From assembly GCA_021234155.1 (NCBI GenBank), contig JAJEKV010000268.1, forward strand, positions 310,001 through 374,000: DNA of 64,000 bases. The letters are read 5' to 3'. Of the stretch, positions 22,700 through 34,465 are shown piece after piece. Origin of the DNA: Isoetes taiwanensis (lineage: Eukaryota; Streptophyta; Lycopodiopsida; Isoetales; Isoetaceae). How positions within the stretch are numbered: the first letter of the stretch is position 1; every line of letters begins with the position of its first letter. Made by a program: the position numbers and the translations under genes. The notes under the pieces are model-generated. The model worked only from the letters and a program-made list of their open reading frames with translations, was not told where the DNA came from and did not search any database.

Positions 22700-23360
22700 A
22701 AAATGTAAGCACCAAATATCAACCACGGGCGTGGACAAGCGTGTAAGGATGGCCCGTGGGTGGGCGTGAGAAAAACTTGCAAGGGTTCAAAGCGTGGCCC
22801 TTAAGTGTTGCTAAAAGTATTTCAAAGTGTGAACCGTGGGCGTGGGCCCATGCGTGGCAAGAGGGGCCCCTTGGTTGGCGTGCGTGAAAAAAAAGGCGCC
22901 AAAGTGTAGCTCGTGGGTGGGCTGGAAAAAAGTTGCAGGAGTGACCGTGGGCCAAATGTGTCAAGTGTTAGAGTATGCACATAACAAAAAATAGTGGGGC
23001 GTGGGTTTTAACAAGGCCCGTGGTTGGTTGTGACAAACATGTGCGTGTGTTAACAGCGTGGGTAAAATGACTAGCGTGGGCGTGCATAAGCGTGCTCCAC
23101 CTGTGCGTGAGTGGCTATGGGCAAATGATTTTCAAGCGTGGCGGGCCGTGGGTAAGATTTCAAGTACCTCTGCGTGGCCCGTGGGTAAGAGTGGAAAAAT
23201 TGCAAAGTGGCCCGTGGTTGAGGAGGGAAAATAAGTGTTGACCAAATAAGTTGTTCTAGCCGTTGCCCGTGGTTGGGCGTGATGAAAGTGTTGCAGGGTG
23301 GGCCGTTGCATGAACTTCCGTGAGAAAGTGTATGCCCTAAAATGTAAGTGTATCTGGGCC
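22700..23360. repeat. Degenerate CGTGG/GCCCGTGGTTGG-rich block
   Basis: Dozens of CGTGG, GTGGGCGTG and GCCCGTGG(G/T)T(G) words at irregular spacing inside the LTR element. On the minus strand it gives low-complexity Pro/His/Ala frames that are unlikely to be genes. Confidence 0.65.
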
Positions 23361-24145
23361 ATAGAGCTGGGCGGCCAAATCTTAGCCGTGAACAAAAAAT
23401 TGCCCTAAAAATCTTTTACTCTGTTTCGGCTGTGCGGCTGTGCTGCAACAAGAACAGCAAAAATGGGTCTGCTACGAAGTTTGTAACTCGATTTTGTTGA
23501 TGTACTGCTTGAATCTGCTGAGAGGCGGCCGGATTGGTGTCAAAATGGCCCTGCGTCTTGAAATAGCTGAGAAGTTCGATTGTTTTTTGGTTTGAATCTT
23601 GGCATCCGGTTCTGAATAGCCGGATTTGCTTGAAAAACATAGTGGGTTGCTGGAGTCTGCAAGAATGGCGGCCAGATCTGAGCTATTGGGCCGGTTTTTG
23701 CTTGGAAGACAGAGTTTGGATGGTAGATATTTGCATGATTCTGCACAAGGGCAGCCTGATTTGCTGGAGCAACACAGTTAGTTGCTATATTTACTGGATT
23801 CGTTGCAAATGGTGGCCGGATTTGCTGTAACAGAGACTGAACTGGTGGTTGGATTTGAAGGCGTCCGCCCTGCTAGTGGGATGTTTGTGCTTCTTGCTTC
23901 AACGGTGAAAAACAACATCGATTCTTGAAAATACTAGATCTGAGACATCGAATCTGAGGCATACCCATGTTAATCTTTGTGCTTGTTTCTTTTTGTGCAG
24001 ATGCCAGTGTTTGTTGTTGCAGATGAGTCGACTTGAAGATTTGTTTGCAGATGTTGCAGACCAGCCAAACTGAGGCGTCAAATGTCTGCTGAGAGATCTT
24101 TGCTTGCTTGAAAAATAAACTGCTGCTGTTTTCTTTTGTTGTGTG

Positions 24146-24367
24146 CTTGAACAGAGGAAAGGGGGCTAGCCCAAGGTGCTGGCCCTCCTAAAAAACTTAA
24201 TACGAAATGTTGTGTTGATTTGATTGTTGTAAAGCTTTTTGCAGATAGATTCGACCAGAGTCTTCAGGATGTGCTTGACAGATCGATTGGAGTTGTTGCT
24301 GCAGCCTCTATAGGCTTGAACAGAGGAATGGGGGCTAGCCCAAGTGCTGGCCCTCTTGAAAATTTGT
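24146..24367. repeat. Two direct copies of a 50-bp segment inside the LTR element
   Basis: CTTGAACAGAGGAA(A/T)GGGGGCTAGCCCAAG...GCTGGCCCTC occurs near 24148 and 24316. Confidence 0.8.
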
Positions 24368-24924
24368 GAACAAGAACTCAGACAGATCTGAGCTGTAGAT
24401 TGTTGTGCAGATGTGTTGATAATTTGTTGTTGCAGATGCTGAATGCTGAATGCTGAACTGAAGCTTTCTTGAAGATGATTGTTGAAGAGTGTTGAAAAAA
24501 TTTGTAACAAGAGTAACAAGAGCCTTCTGTTTGGCACGCTTCAAACAGGGCTGATTGTATGATAACCCATAGTTTCTTGCAGATGACAGAAGACAAAGAA
24601 AACAGAGGATATTTTTGGAAATTTTAAACAAAACAGCAAAACGTCCAGTCAGGGACGAAAAAAGCTTTCAGAGGCAAAGAAAAAAGCATGATATTTTTGG
24701 CAGTTTTTCAGCAAAACGTCCCTGCACAGAAATGGGACGAAAAAAGCTTGTGAGAAACTGATTTTTCTGAAAATTTTTTCAAGAATGAAGTGCTGTCACC
24801 ACTCCAAAATGCCAGAACAGACACTGTGCTTGCTGCAATTGAAGAACAGAGTTTTGAAAACAGCTTTTGAACAAGATTGATTGGATCAGCTGGCTTATCA
24901 TCAGCTGGTTTGATTTGAAAGACA

Positions 24925-25000
24925 AAGGGCCTCCAGACAATTCGGCCTGGTTGGGCAAATGAACAGCAAGGCCTCCAGACAATTCAGCCTGGTTGGGCAA
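24925..25000. repeat. Two-copy tandem repeat inside the LTR element
   Basis: GGCCTCCAGACAATTC(G/A)GCCTGGTTGGGCAAA is duplicated at about 24929 and 24969. Confidence 0.85.
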
Positions 25001-25103
25001 AGGGAAAAGAGTTTAGAGTAGTGTACACAAAGTTTTCAAAGATCAAGAACCATGAGAGCAGCAAGACAACAGGATAACAGCAAGGATCAAGAAATTCTTG
25101 AGC

Positions 25104-25126
25104 GAACCCGGCATCGACGGCGCCAG
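25104..25126 (-). promoter_or_regulatory. tRNA primer-binding site of the LTR element
   Basis: Minus strand, next to the LTR: TGGCGCCGTCGATGCCGGGT. It starts with TGG (pairing with tRNA CCA) and resembles the tRNA-Asp type PBS TGGCGCCGTTGCCGGGG of plant LTR elements, with a small internal difference. Confidence 0.78.
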
Positions 25127-25587
25127 TGTTGAAATATGGGGTTCTTGGCATGCACCTTGCTGCAGCAGACCATGGCTGCCGGATGCAACAAGGCTGCCAC
25201 AAATGCTCAAGAATGACAAAACAAAGGGGGAGGAAACTCCAAGAACACAAACAGGGCACAAATGCCAAGAAATGAACAAAGTGGATCATATTGCCAAAAT
25301 GAGGCGCTCCAAAACGTGAGCTGAAACCTCCACAAAATGAGGCGCTCCAAAACGTGAGCTAAAACCTTCACAAAATGAGGCGCTCCAAAACGTGAGCTAA
25401 AACCTTCACAAAATGAGGCGCTCCAAAACGTGAGCTAAAACCCTAACAATGAGGGGAAATGCTCTCTCTATATAGTGAGCAAACCCTAACCCTATATGAT
25501 GACAACATGTGGCCATGTGCCACTAACATCTATGATGACATGTGGCCTATGCCACTAACGTCTATGACTTAGCCCAAGGGGCTAACA
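25127..25587 (-). repeat. 5' LTR (right copy)
   Basis: Nearly identical to 21975-22435. Differences concentrate in the first 90 bp, at three GCTGC sites. Confidence 0.92.
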
Positions 25588-25592
25588 AGAAG

Positions 25593-27320
25593 AAGGGGCA
25601 GCAAAGTTCTGTTCTCATGACAGATTTCACGTGCTTATTGCAGCGGCATGCAGCCATAGCCATGGCTTCAATTTCAAAGTGGTTTGGGCTAAATGGGCAT
25701 TCCATGGATTTTGTTGTTGAGGTGACAATATAATGATTTTGGGGCAATCAGAAGAGAACATAATGATTTTGGCACCATGCTTGGTTTCATAGGATTACTG
25801 TCAAACCTCAATTGATGTTGCCAAAATCCCTAAGATTTTATCAGACCCTCAACCGATGCCATCAAAATTCATAATCAGCATTACGCTTCAGCTCAATGGT
25901 AAATTTTTTGCAAGAAAGAGATTTGTGGATCTCAAGTTAGAGAAATTATTGTTCGCATTTACACCTGTAAAGGAAGCCCAACCAAGATAAACTGTTAATG
26001 GATTATGAATCATACAAAATGTGTCAATCACAAGCAAAGCAAAGTAATTCATGCTTAAGGTATGATCCGGTGCATTATACATGTGTTCCCATTTTAAATA
26101 CTTGTCTTCTTCACTTGTTTTCATTTTCTACAATTATTTTTTGCCGCACATGTTATTTTGTATTCTCAATAACTTTATATTGCGAGCATCCTCCGCACAT
26201 TAGCCTCAACCAGTATATGTCAAGGACATACCTAGAAGGAAACTCTGGGTGAAAGCAACACCTTACTATCTCAATGTGTTTCACATATTCTCAAAAGCAT
26301 TAAGCTTGGCTAATGAAAGCCTGTAATAAATCTATTTTATCCTTAGACACCTTGCGTAACCTAGCAAATCAATCATGCATATGAGAAATTATCAAGCTAT
26401 TCCAAAGAATTTTGAGTCTCCACACTAGAACGCTAAGCATGGAGGAGAATTGCCAATTTGAAGAGTCAAGGCAAAAAGTAATGAAAAAAGCCGGAACCCC
26501 TGACATTATTTGGAATCTCCTATTCCAAAAGACATATCTACTTAAAAAATACAAAAGATTCAAAGGGTCAAGAAAGAAGACAATACCTTTTTTATGTTGT
26601 AGTCAAAGTGCGTAACATTGAGGAGATCTTAAACTAAAGCCCTGGATTATAACCTATGAATTCAAACAACAAAATCACAATTTGGGTCAAGCAAGAAGTG
26701 GGAATTATCGTTCCAAACCCCCGAATACTTGGAGCAAGCCCAGAAAGCAGAGAAAAGCATTAGACACATGCAAAGAGATCGTTGAACTCAAAACCTCTCG
26801 AACTTGTACTTCACAAAGATAACGATCCAGAAAAGAGACCTCTTAATCAAAAAAATCGGGAAAAGTAACACTAAATGCGTAAACCAAAATGGAAACCAGA
26901 AATGCGAACGGTAATCACATAAAGAAATGACAAAGCGGCAACAAGAAATGCGCAATGTAGCGGCAGCAAAGGAAGGACAAAGAGATGCTATTTGCAAGTT
27001 TAGACCTTCATGCAATACCTACACAAACCTCCGTGATCTTCTTCTTTCCGCCAAATCCTGTATGATCTGACCATTTCAAACTAGATTCACACAAAGCTCG
27101 TTCTTTGTATACACCTTCATCAAAGACCAGCTCGGAAGTTCTTTGTATCGTTCGCACCATCATAGATCATCGATGCCCCCACTCAGAAAGTTCGCACACG
27201 TGGCAATGGATTGGGCTTGGCTCGATTTACGGTGGTTCCATGTTCTCTATATTGTTTTGGATCGTTGTTACTCGGAAGAGGTATCGGGATCATCCGCATC
27301 ATGATTGCAAATATACTCAA
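25593..27320. other. No recognisable gene
   Basis: Unique-looking AT-rich sequence with only short frames. Confidence 0.4.
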
Positions 27321-27417
27321 CCTATTTACCGCGGCTACAAACGTTTTTTGGGTTAGGGCCTTTACCCGCTACGGAAGTGCCAAAGAAGCGACTGAAGCCT
27401 TTGAGGAAGTGCCATAA
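27321..27417 (+). pseudogene. Possible PPR-repeat fragment
   Basis: ATNVFWVRAFTRYGSAKEAT continuing to EAFEEVP resembles one pentatricopeptide repeat ((N)VxxWxxxIxAYxRxGxxKEAxxxFxxM). A single isolated unit is weak evidence. It is followed at once by a stop and a tandem repeat. Confidence 0.3.
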
Positions 27418-27505
27418 GAGCCGAAAATGCCCATGAAGAAGCACCGGACGGACCATAAGAGCCGAAAAATGCCCATGAAGAAGCAACGGACCGGACCATA
27501 TAGGC
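27411..27505. repeat. Two-copy tandem repeat, period about 48 bp
   Basis: CCATAAGAGCCGAAAA then ATGCCCATGAAGAAGCA(C)CGGA(C) is repeated. Confidence 0.8.
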
Positions 27506-28388
27506 AAGAGGCGGCGCCATAGAAGAAGGTAAAGAAGGGCCATAGCGGTGGCGCCATACGGGGGCTTGCTTGCGGTACCAAGAAAATGACACCCAAAATA
27601 TTCACACGTCGGCCCCTACGGCCTCGCGTGGAGGCGTAACCCGAAAAAAATAGCTATCGAAAAAATAAAAATTCAAAATTTGATGTATGATTATATATGG
27701 TTTGATAACGTTGTTCTATTTGTTTACTTCGGGCATATCAAATTCGTTTTGGATTTGGGGGCATAAATCGGTTGTAGTTTTTGCCTTTTAGTCCTTAGGT
27801 GATGGACTGAGATGTGCTACTTTTTCTTAAACTACAAGTTCCTTATTCTTTGGTTATGTTAGCCAAATTGTTTTTCCCTTGGGTTCGGGATGCCTATGAA
27901 TCTTTTAGTCCTTCCGCTTCAATTGGTTTCCCCGCAGACACACATGAGGCCTTATTAACATGTGCGATTTTGGTTTGAGTGTTTGGCGCATTCCACATGT
28001 TGATCCTCCTCTCTAAAGAAGAGATGCCTTCCTAAGCAGCTTTTATCGGTGAAAATAGTTAGTAACCATTATGTGGCTCCACTACATAAAAGTCAAAATG
28101 TCACAATATTAAATTCATTGCTCTATAAATTTATGGTGGAAAAGCAAAGAATAGTTTGTCTTTGAATCAATGCCTTATTAAGATGGCAAATGTTATTTGG
28201 CACTGTGGAAATGTTGCCCAGCCGGTGAAGTCAAAGGCTATTAGATCATTGTTTCCTCAATATTGTTTTGCTATATATACTATTTTTTCTCATCTTTGCA
28301 TTGTGTAGATCTCCCCCTCTCTGTGTGTGTTTGGGTCTCTCATCTCTTTCTTTGGCCACATGCACCATTGAATTTTCTCTCATCGTAT

Positions 28389-28497
28389 ATGTATATGGTG
28401 ACATAAATATATGTATAGGTTGGAGAGACATTTAGAGATAATAGTATATGGTGACATAAATATATGTATAGGTTGGAGAGACATTTAGAGATAATAA
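28389..28497. repeat. Two-copy tandem repeat, period about 54 bp
   Basis: GTATATGGTGACATAAATAT followed by ATGTATAGGTTGGAGAGAC and ATTTAGAGATAATA is repeated without visible mismatch. Confidence 0.9.
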
Positions 28498-29883
28498 TCT
28501 CTCGACGTTAACAACTTTGCTACCAATTTGTTAGCCATTGTTTTCATTCCTAAATGTCGGAAAATTTTCGAGGTCGGAAACTCTTCCAAGCTATCGACCA
28601 CAATACGTTTTGCGGGTTACGATGAGCATAAAAGGTGGATTGCCACCTACAGTTCTTTAGATGGAATAGAATACTATATGAAACTATCTCTGCGAATTCT
28701 TCTGCTATATATAACTTCATATCTGTAACTTAACCTTATATGGTGCTATGTGATGAAACATATTTATCGAAAGCATTTATGCCATGCTTTAAATTATGAA
28801 GAATGAAGAAGGGTGGATTGGATTTGTACTAAGTTTAAATTATGAAAAATGAAGAATGGTGTAGACGTGTAAATATATATCTCAACCTAGAAGAACGTTG
28901 ATATCACAATCAAGTTGTTGTATATTATGAGGCCTAGACCTCTTATTCTAGGACCCAGACCTCTTATCGCATAACAACAATGTCACGTTCCACCCTTGAT
29001 TCTAGGGGCACAGAGGGCAAGTTGGCCCCGGTGGACACACCATGAAGTGTAGTTACAAGCAACATCGGGTAGAATAGCAAAATGTCAAATAGCTGATTAA
29101 GAATGCAATGTAAAAATAAATATAAAAATCGTAGTCTCTTAAGATATTCCTGGCAACACTCTTGGAAGATAATTTTGGCAACAATCTTGAGAATTTGTCA
29201 TAGGTGGCACGACATAATTGGCTCATGCACTTGAAATGCTTGCAACCAAACTTTAAGTTGCAAGAACGGATAGAAAGTGGACGAAACCTGCAGAAATAGG
29301 TTAAGTGATCATGACGATGTGAAATGGACTTTGGTTGCATGTAATGCATGTGCCTTAGTACACCAAATTTGCATACATTTGCAGATCGATATTCAAACCG
29401 TCAAGCATGCATCATTTTTCCAAACATCGTTCTCATTTAGATTATCGTTTCTCATCATTAACATTTTGTTTTCAAAGCAGAGGTCAAATTTGATCTACCA
29501 CGCTTGAAACATTTCCATACATTGAGCAGAGCAAATAATAGTGTTAGGCAATATTGCATGACGGACCATCTCCATGATGCATATCATAAATTTGTTCTTA
29601 CCATATGGAAAGCTATTGGGTTAATGGGTTCATGTTTTATTCATATGCATTTTGAATAACCATTTTGCATAGATATATTGGCAACTACAGAGGTTAGAAT
29701 TCTCCATGCTCAAATACAGTTCAATTTTTGTATGTTCGGAACTTAGATTCTTTTGATTTAATGCAAAACATCTTTCAGAATCTAGTCGTTATGGTCAATA
29801 TTCTTCTATCATGCGGGCACTGAACACAAGGCAACAAAGTGCAGGTTCAAATTATGCACGTTCTAGCATGTATAGACGAGTTG
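28498..29883. other. No recognisable gene
   Basis: Nothing beyond short frames is supported. Confidence 0.4.
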
Positions 29884-29925
29884 GAGAAGAGAAACGTCCA
29901 AGGCCGCCGCGATAAGTTTCTTGTA
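29884..29925. repeat. Palindromic dispersed module, copy 3 (half)
   Basis: GAAGAGAAACGT, then CCAAGGCCGCCGCGATAAG and TTTCTTGTA match the 8670-8715 orientation but lack the left palindrome arm. Confidence 0.65.
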
Positions 29926-30143
29926 GTTTTAATGTGTATGGTTTTAATGTTATGATAGTTGGTTAATGGTTATGATAGTTGGTTATATGGTTATATGTTT
30001 ATATTTTATTGTTTATTGTATTGTAGTGTTCATGGTTATATGGTTATAATATGTGCTCTTTCATTTAGGGAGCATGTGAGATAAACAGAATGGAGCCAAG
30101 GAAGCCCAGCACAGGACATTGCCCTAGGCTCCAATGAAGGAAG

Positions 30144-31988
30144 ATGGATTGCTTATTGTTGCACCCGCGCAACGGGACGGTCTTTGCAGAGGGCATCATA
30201 ACTGCAGTGGATTCATCTGATAGTGTTAATGATAAAAGGTTGGGAGATGATCATCTTGGTGTTGGCATTGGGAAGCTTCTTATCCAAGTTGATACAATCA
30301 TATCCCAGGGGAGCTCTAGTGACTGCATTGTGTGCTCTGGGTTGTTGGAGTCTCAAACTCAGTTAAGATGGCCAATTAGACATATTATACACGAGAATGG
30401 TGAGAACCTAGAAGCCGCAACTGAAGTAGATACCCCAAGGCCCAGCCCAGGCAATGTGGAATGTTTGGTGGTGGATGGGCATCCTTTGTTCACAAGGAAG
30501 AGGCGCTACATTTTTCATAAAAGACTACCAAGGGTGCCCAAGAGGGCTAGAAGTGACAGATATTTACAAAGGATGGAAAGTATGGCACCAACCAAAGAAA
30601 ACCTAGAAGCAATTAGGGGACAAGAGTGTTGCACTCTAGATTGCACAGTCCAGTATAGGGTGGATGACCTTGTGGATATAAGGTCCCAATACATTGGACA
30701 GCTTCAGAAAAACAGGATTAATTTCATCTACTCCTTGTATTGAAATTCCTGCTATGATGGAAACACAGGAATTTACTTTATCAGTTGAGGGGCCAGAAGG
30801 TATGTATGAGAGCATTGAGATGGATTCTTGGCGTGAGCAAGACTTCATTTTATAGATACTAGAAGCAGGTCAGGAAAGGGCATATGTTGTTCCAGCATGG
30901 CAATGCACTGACTTTGAAACCTAGAGCAAACACTTTGAAGGCCATTGCAGTCTTCGAGAGCCTTGTGAGATACATGTCTCAATCTATGCCGCATAAGTCG
31001 AAGGTGAACGAGCACGGTGTACGAGTGGTTCAAAGGGTGTTGCCACAACATTACATCCAGAAAGAGTGCTTGAAAGAGGTCAACTCTGTTCTAGAAACTA
31101 CTGGAGGTCGGCCTCTTTCTCAATGACATTTCAACAAGTTATGGAAAACTCACTTCTCAGACATGTGTGTCTTGCAACACATGCCATTCTCAAAGTGTAA
31201 TGCTTGCATTCAATTGAAGGATATACTTGCATCAACTGCAATAGAGAAAGAAAGAATGGCAATCAGGCAGCAATTTGCAGATCATCAAAGGGACCAAATA
31301 TCATATCAACGGCTATATTGGCAGTGGAGAACATTTTCTGAGATGCAGCCTAACAGATTTTTGTGTATAATTCATGATAAGATGGACCAACACAAGACTT
31401 TCTTGCCAAAGCTAGATCCTTTGCCCAAGCATTGTCAAAAGCTTTTCAGATGAAGGTAAGTCTGGTAGGTGTCGTGACACATGGGCATGGAACTGGCACC
31501 TATGGTCATTTTGTGCTTGGTCTATGGAGGGATGATCCAAATTTCCATGTGAGTTCTATTCGATAGAAGGCAGCAGGTATTCTCCATCGGCCCCCATTTT
31601 TGAGGCTTTGATGGATGATCAACCGCTCTGTTACCAAAGGCAAATAAAGGAGCTCACATCCAAGGTATCGAAAGAAACAAGGAGGACTTGGGATGACTTC
31701 CCCTTACTTGAAAAACAACTGTCAGAGGAGCTATGTGTTCAATTGGACAGATGTTGGAAAGAAAACAAGAATAGATGGATGTTTGGGGCAATGTCATACT
31801 TGACAGCAGTGGGTGTATTCAAGATTGTGAAGGTGGGGTTCATGATGGTTGGGCATATGCATGATGATATAGATGCATTGTTGCCCTTGGCAACATTCTT
31901 AGGATTTGTATGCAGTAAATGCAGGAGATGGATGATAACATGCTTGTTTCCAAGCATTATAAAGTTGGAAGCAATTATGAAGTTGTAG
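30144..31988 (+). pseudogene. DUF7869-type protein, transposon-associated, broken
   Basis: Consecutive frames form one ancestral protein. An N-terminal region ends ECCTLDCTVQYRVDDLVDIR; the middle includes SKCNACIQLKDIL after a helical segment. The core has LYWQWRTFSEMQP, FLCIIHDKMDQHKT, VVTHGHGTGTYGHFVLGLWR, LCVQLDRCWKENKNRW and FMMVGHMHDDIDA. Many plant and invertebrate DUF7869 proteins have IIHDxMDQxKT, LQLDNCxxENKNRY and VGHTHEDID here, so two signature sites are altered (LDRC for LDNC, GHMHDD for GHTHED). Stops near 30740, 31126, 31453 and 31564 break it. After DIDA (31880) the sequence is that of a dispersed repeat, so the true C-terminus is lost. DUF7869 proteins resemble transposase-derived ORFs; their biochemistry is unknown. 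Confidence 0.7.
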
Positions 31989-33075
31989 AATCCCTTTTGG
32001 GGCATAAATGTTGCTCTCTGCAACATTAGACAAGGATTTGTACACAGGAATGAACGAAATAAAATGTAGGGGAAATGGAAACAAATACATGCTATCAAGG
32101 AGATATATTTCCAAGAAATTATGAAGTTGCGGAGACTGGGATAACCTTATGATGAGGAGCAGTAAAGAAAATGATTGCATCACCAGAAGCAGAATCATAA
32201 GTGTGCTGAGTTCAAGATTTTTTTTATTTCTCCTATTATATTGGGACATGTGCCTAGATTGCCTATTTTCCTGTTGCCCACTATCACATTTTATCCTTAA
32301 TACCCATTCAGTAGTTCAGCATGCTATTTTCCATCATCTGTCCCTTAGCACATGGTCAGCTGGCATCCCTCGTTTTGTCTTGTTTCCTTCTAATTTCCCT
32401 GACCATCCCAAGCTTATTGTGCAACCACATAGCAATGGCATACCCAATTGTTTTGTAAGGCTTCATATGGAAGATGAGCACAAAAAGAAGGTGGAAGGTT
32501 CATAGACCATACCAAAAGAAAAAAGGGGGAGAAAGGGCTATGACGTTTTCCTACAGCTCATAGATCCAGCCCTACAGAAACTTGTTCTCACCGCTTCTCC
32601 ACCAAATTTTACCTCGAATCATGCCTCATCGATCTCCAGAGAATACTCGTGGCATCCATCTAGACCTTGCTTCACCGCTTTCCACAATCTTATCCTCGTG
32701 GCAGAGATCCCAACCTAATAGGATAAATAGAAGGAAGGTAGGAATTACAAAAGGGAGGCAGAAGAAGAAAAAGGGGTCGGCTTTCTCACAAGCAGATCAA
32801 GACATTCACTTTGATCGCATTCACAGGTCCGTTGGTGTTAGTTCAGTATATCGCTTTGTCCATAGCAGTGATTTGATGGCAGAATTTTATACTATTATCA
32901 TTCATATATAACAGCAATTTTGATGACAGAATCTTGTGCAAGCTTTTGTAACAAATGTTTTTTGCATGGCTTTCATATTCAGATTTGCTTGAATGAATGA
33001 AGTGAAGTGAAGCTTTTACATGAAGAATTGAAAACAGAACTTTGTGCAAGCTTCTTTCAAAAAAATCAGGTTTGT
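31880..33075. repeat. 1.2-kb dispersed repeat A, copy 1
   Basis: GTTGCCCTTGGCAACATTCT through the GTGCAAGCTTCTTTCAAAAA region matches 47085-48335 in the same orientation with a few percent differences and small indels. It contains a TTTTTTTTATTTCTCCTA segment and a purine-rich AGAAGAAAAAGGGG block. Its class is unknown. Confidence 0.85.
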
Positions 33076-33159
33076 TAGATCTTGATCTCTCAAATAAGGT
33101 TCCTGAATTCATAATAGGTGCTGCAACCTCTGAACTTGTATGACTTTTCCAGCAATATC

Positions 33160-33600
33160 TTTTTTTTTTCACTAATGTAACATTTAAATCCTTCCGTCCT
33201 TTTCGATCCAAACTTCACTACTGCACCATGTTTATTCAAGCTAACCTGTGGTTTGAAGCTTCAAAAATATTTGCAACAGAAGCTTGCATAGAATTTTGCT
33301 CTCATTCTTCAATGTAAAAGCATCACTGAACCATGTTCATTCAAGCAAACATGTTTAATTGCCATGTTAATATATCTGCCTGAGAAGCTTACATTAACTC
33401 CTGCATTCGACCTTTCTTGTGAAAACTACATTTCATTACATTCAATCTAGGAAACCTGAGTTTTTGAAAGAAGCTTGCACAAAGTTCTATTTTCAATCTT
33501 TCTGTCATCAAATTTCTGTCTGAAAAGCTTATATTAACTCCTGGATTCAGCCTTTCCTGTGAAATTTACACTTCACTACATTCAGTCTTTTGTATCATGT
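33160..33600. repeat. Repeat B, inverted relative to its copy at 48335-48620
   Basis: ACTAATGTAACATTTAAATC through TCATTACATTCAATCTAGG is the reverse complement of 48340-48620. The segment consists of degenerate roughly 100-bp units sharing a GCTTGAATGAAC...AGTGA...AAGCTTTTAC core (here inverted). An added unit at 33470-33600 is absent from the right locus. Confidence 0.75.
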
Positions 33601-33880
33601 GATGTAACTTGCCTTGTCCTTTAAATATAAGAAAATTGATTGCGTGTCCAATTTATTGGTACTTGGTGTAATATTTAGACTGTTAAGTTTGTCAAATTCA
33701 GGCTGTCAATAACAGAAGGATCTAAGGAGTGATTCCCCTAAGGAATTTGGAGGTCCATAACTCAAAACCAGTTGGTCTTTCTGCCAGGGGAGATCAAAAG
33801 ATGGAGGTCCTACCGGGATCTTTATAATACCTGGCAAGATTAAGTGTAATTGCCAATGGGTTCCAAAAGATCTGGAGATA

Positions 33881-34465
33881 TTGGAGATTGTGCTACACCA
33901 TCAACACCAATCTCCAGATCAATGCCTGCTCCTAGTATGTCACATGGCAGTAGCCTCTACACTTTTTGGAGTATCACCTCCTCTTAATCATGCACAACCT
34001 TATCAGATTGAAGTGACATTGCCTATCTCTCTGCCACTTTTTGATGGTTCCTCAAATCCCTTGGAGTATTTGCTGCAATTCGAAGAATATTACATCAAGT
34101 ATGGACGAAAGAAAGGAGAAAAGGTGGATGTCTTTGGAACATGCATGAGGGGAGAAGCTAGAACTTGGTTCCAATATCAAGCATCATGTACCCCTCACAT
34201 ATGGGACACCTTAAGTCAAAGTTTTGTAGAGAGATTTGGAGTAGCAAGTTCTCAAGGTAAATTGGTTCAAGAACTTCATACCTTTCGTCTCAAAAAAGGT
34301 GAAAGTGTTCCAGTTTATGTCGAAAGGTTCCATGCATATGTCTTAAGGTGCAAAAAACAAGGCGCGGAAACTTCTACCTTGCATGTGGTGCAATTTCTCA
34401 TCTTGGGCCTCAAGCCATTACATAAAGTACTAGTTATGGTGCCCGGCGTTGCCGGGCTTTACTAA
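33881..34465 (+). pseudogene. Ty3/gypsy-type gag fragment
   Basis: The frame contains LPISLPLFDGSSNPLEYLLQ, GTCMRGEARTWFQYQ, FVERFGVASSQGKLVQELHT and VPVYVERFHAYVLRC, the layout of retrotransposon gag (capsid-like core with the GxAxxWF motif). It stops soon after, so no zinc knuckle or protease follows. A GCCCGGCGTTGCCGGGC hairpin sits at its end (about 34441). It may be part of the same element as the pol remains at 39.9-42.8 kb, but 5.4 kb of unrelated sequence, including a LINE, lies between. Confidence 0.65.

Larger units (their letters stand above)
21975..25587 (-). mobile_element. Complete non-autonomous LTR retrotransposon (LARD-like)
   Basis: Two 461-bp LTRs (21975-22435 and 25127-25587) flank a non-coding interior of about 2.7 kb. 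AGAAG directly precedes the left LTR (21970-21974) and directly follows the right LTR (25588-25592), a 5-bp target duplication. The LTR ends are TG...CA. A primer-binding site on the minus strand adjoins the right LTR, and a polypurine tract on the minus strand adjoins the left LTR, so the element reads right to left. No gag or pol frame exists inside; it must have moved with proteins supplied in trans. Confidence 0.92.

Noticed and set aside
22719-23395. His/Pro-rich minus-strand frames inside the LTR element
   Set aside because: Low-complexity translation of the CGTGG-rich block; no domain.
34441-34462. GCCCGGCGTTGCCGGGC hairpin as a bacterial-type terminator
   Set aside because: Context is a plant retroelement and no U-tract follows.
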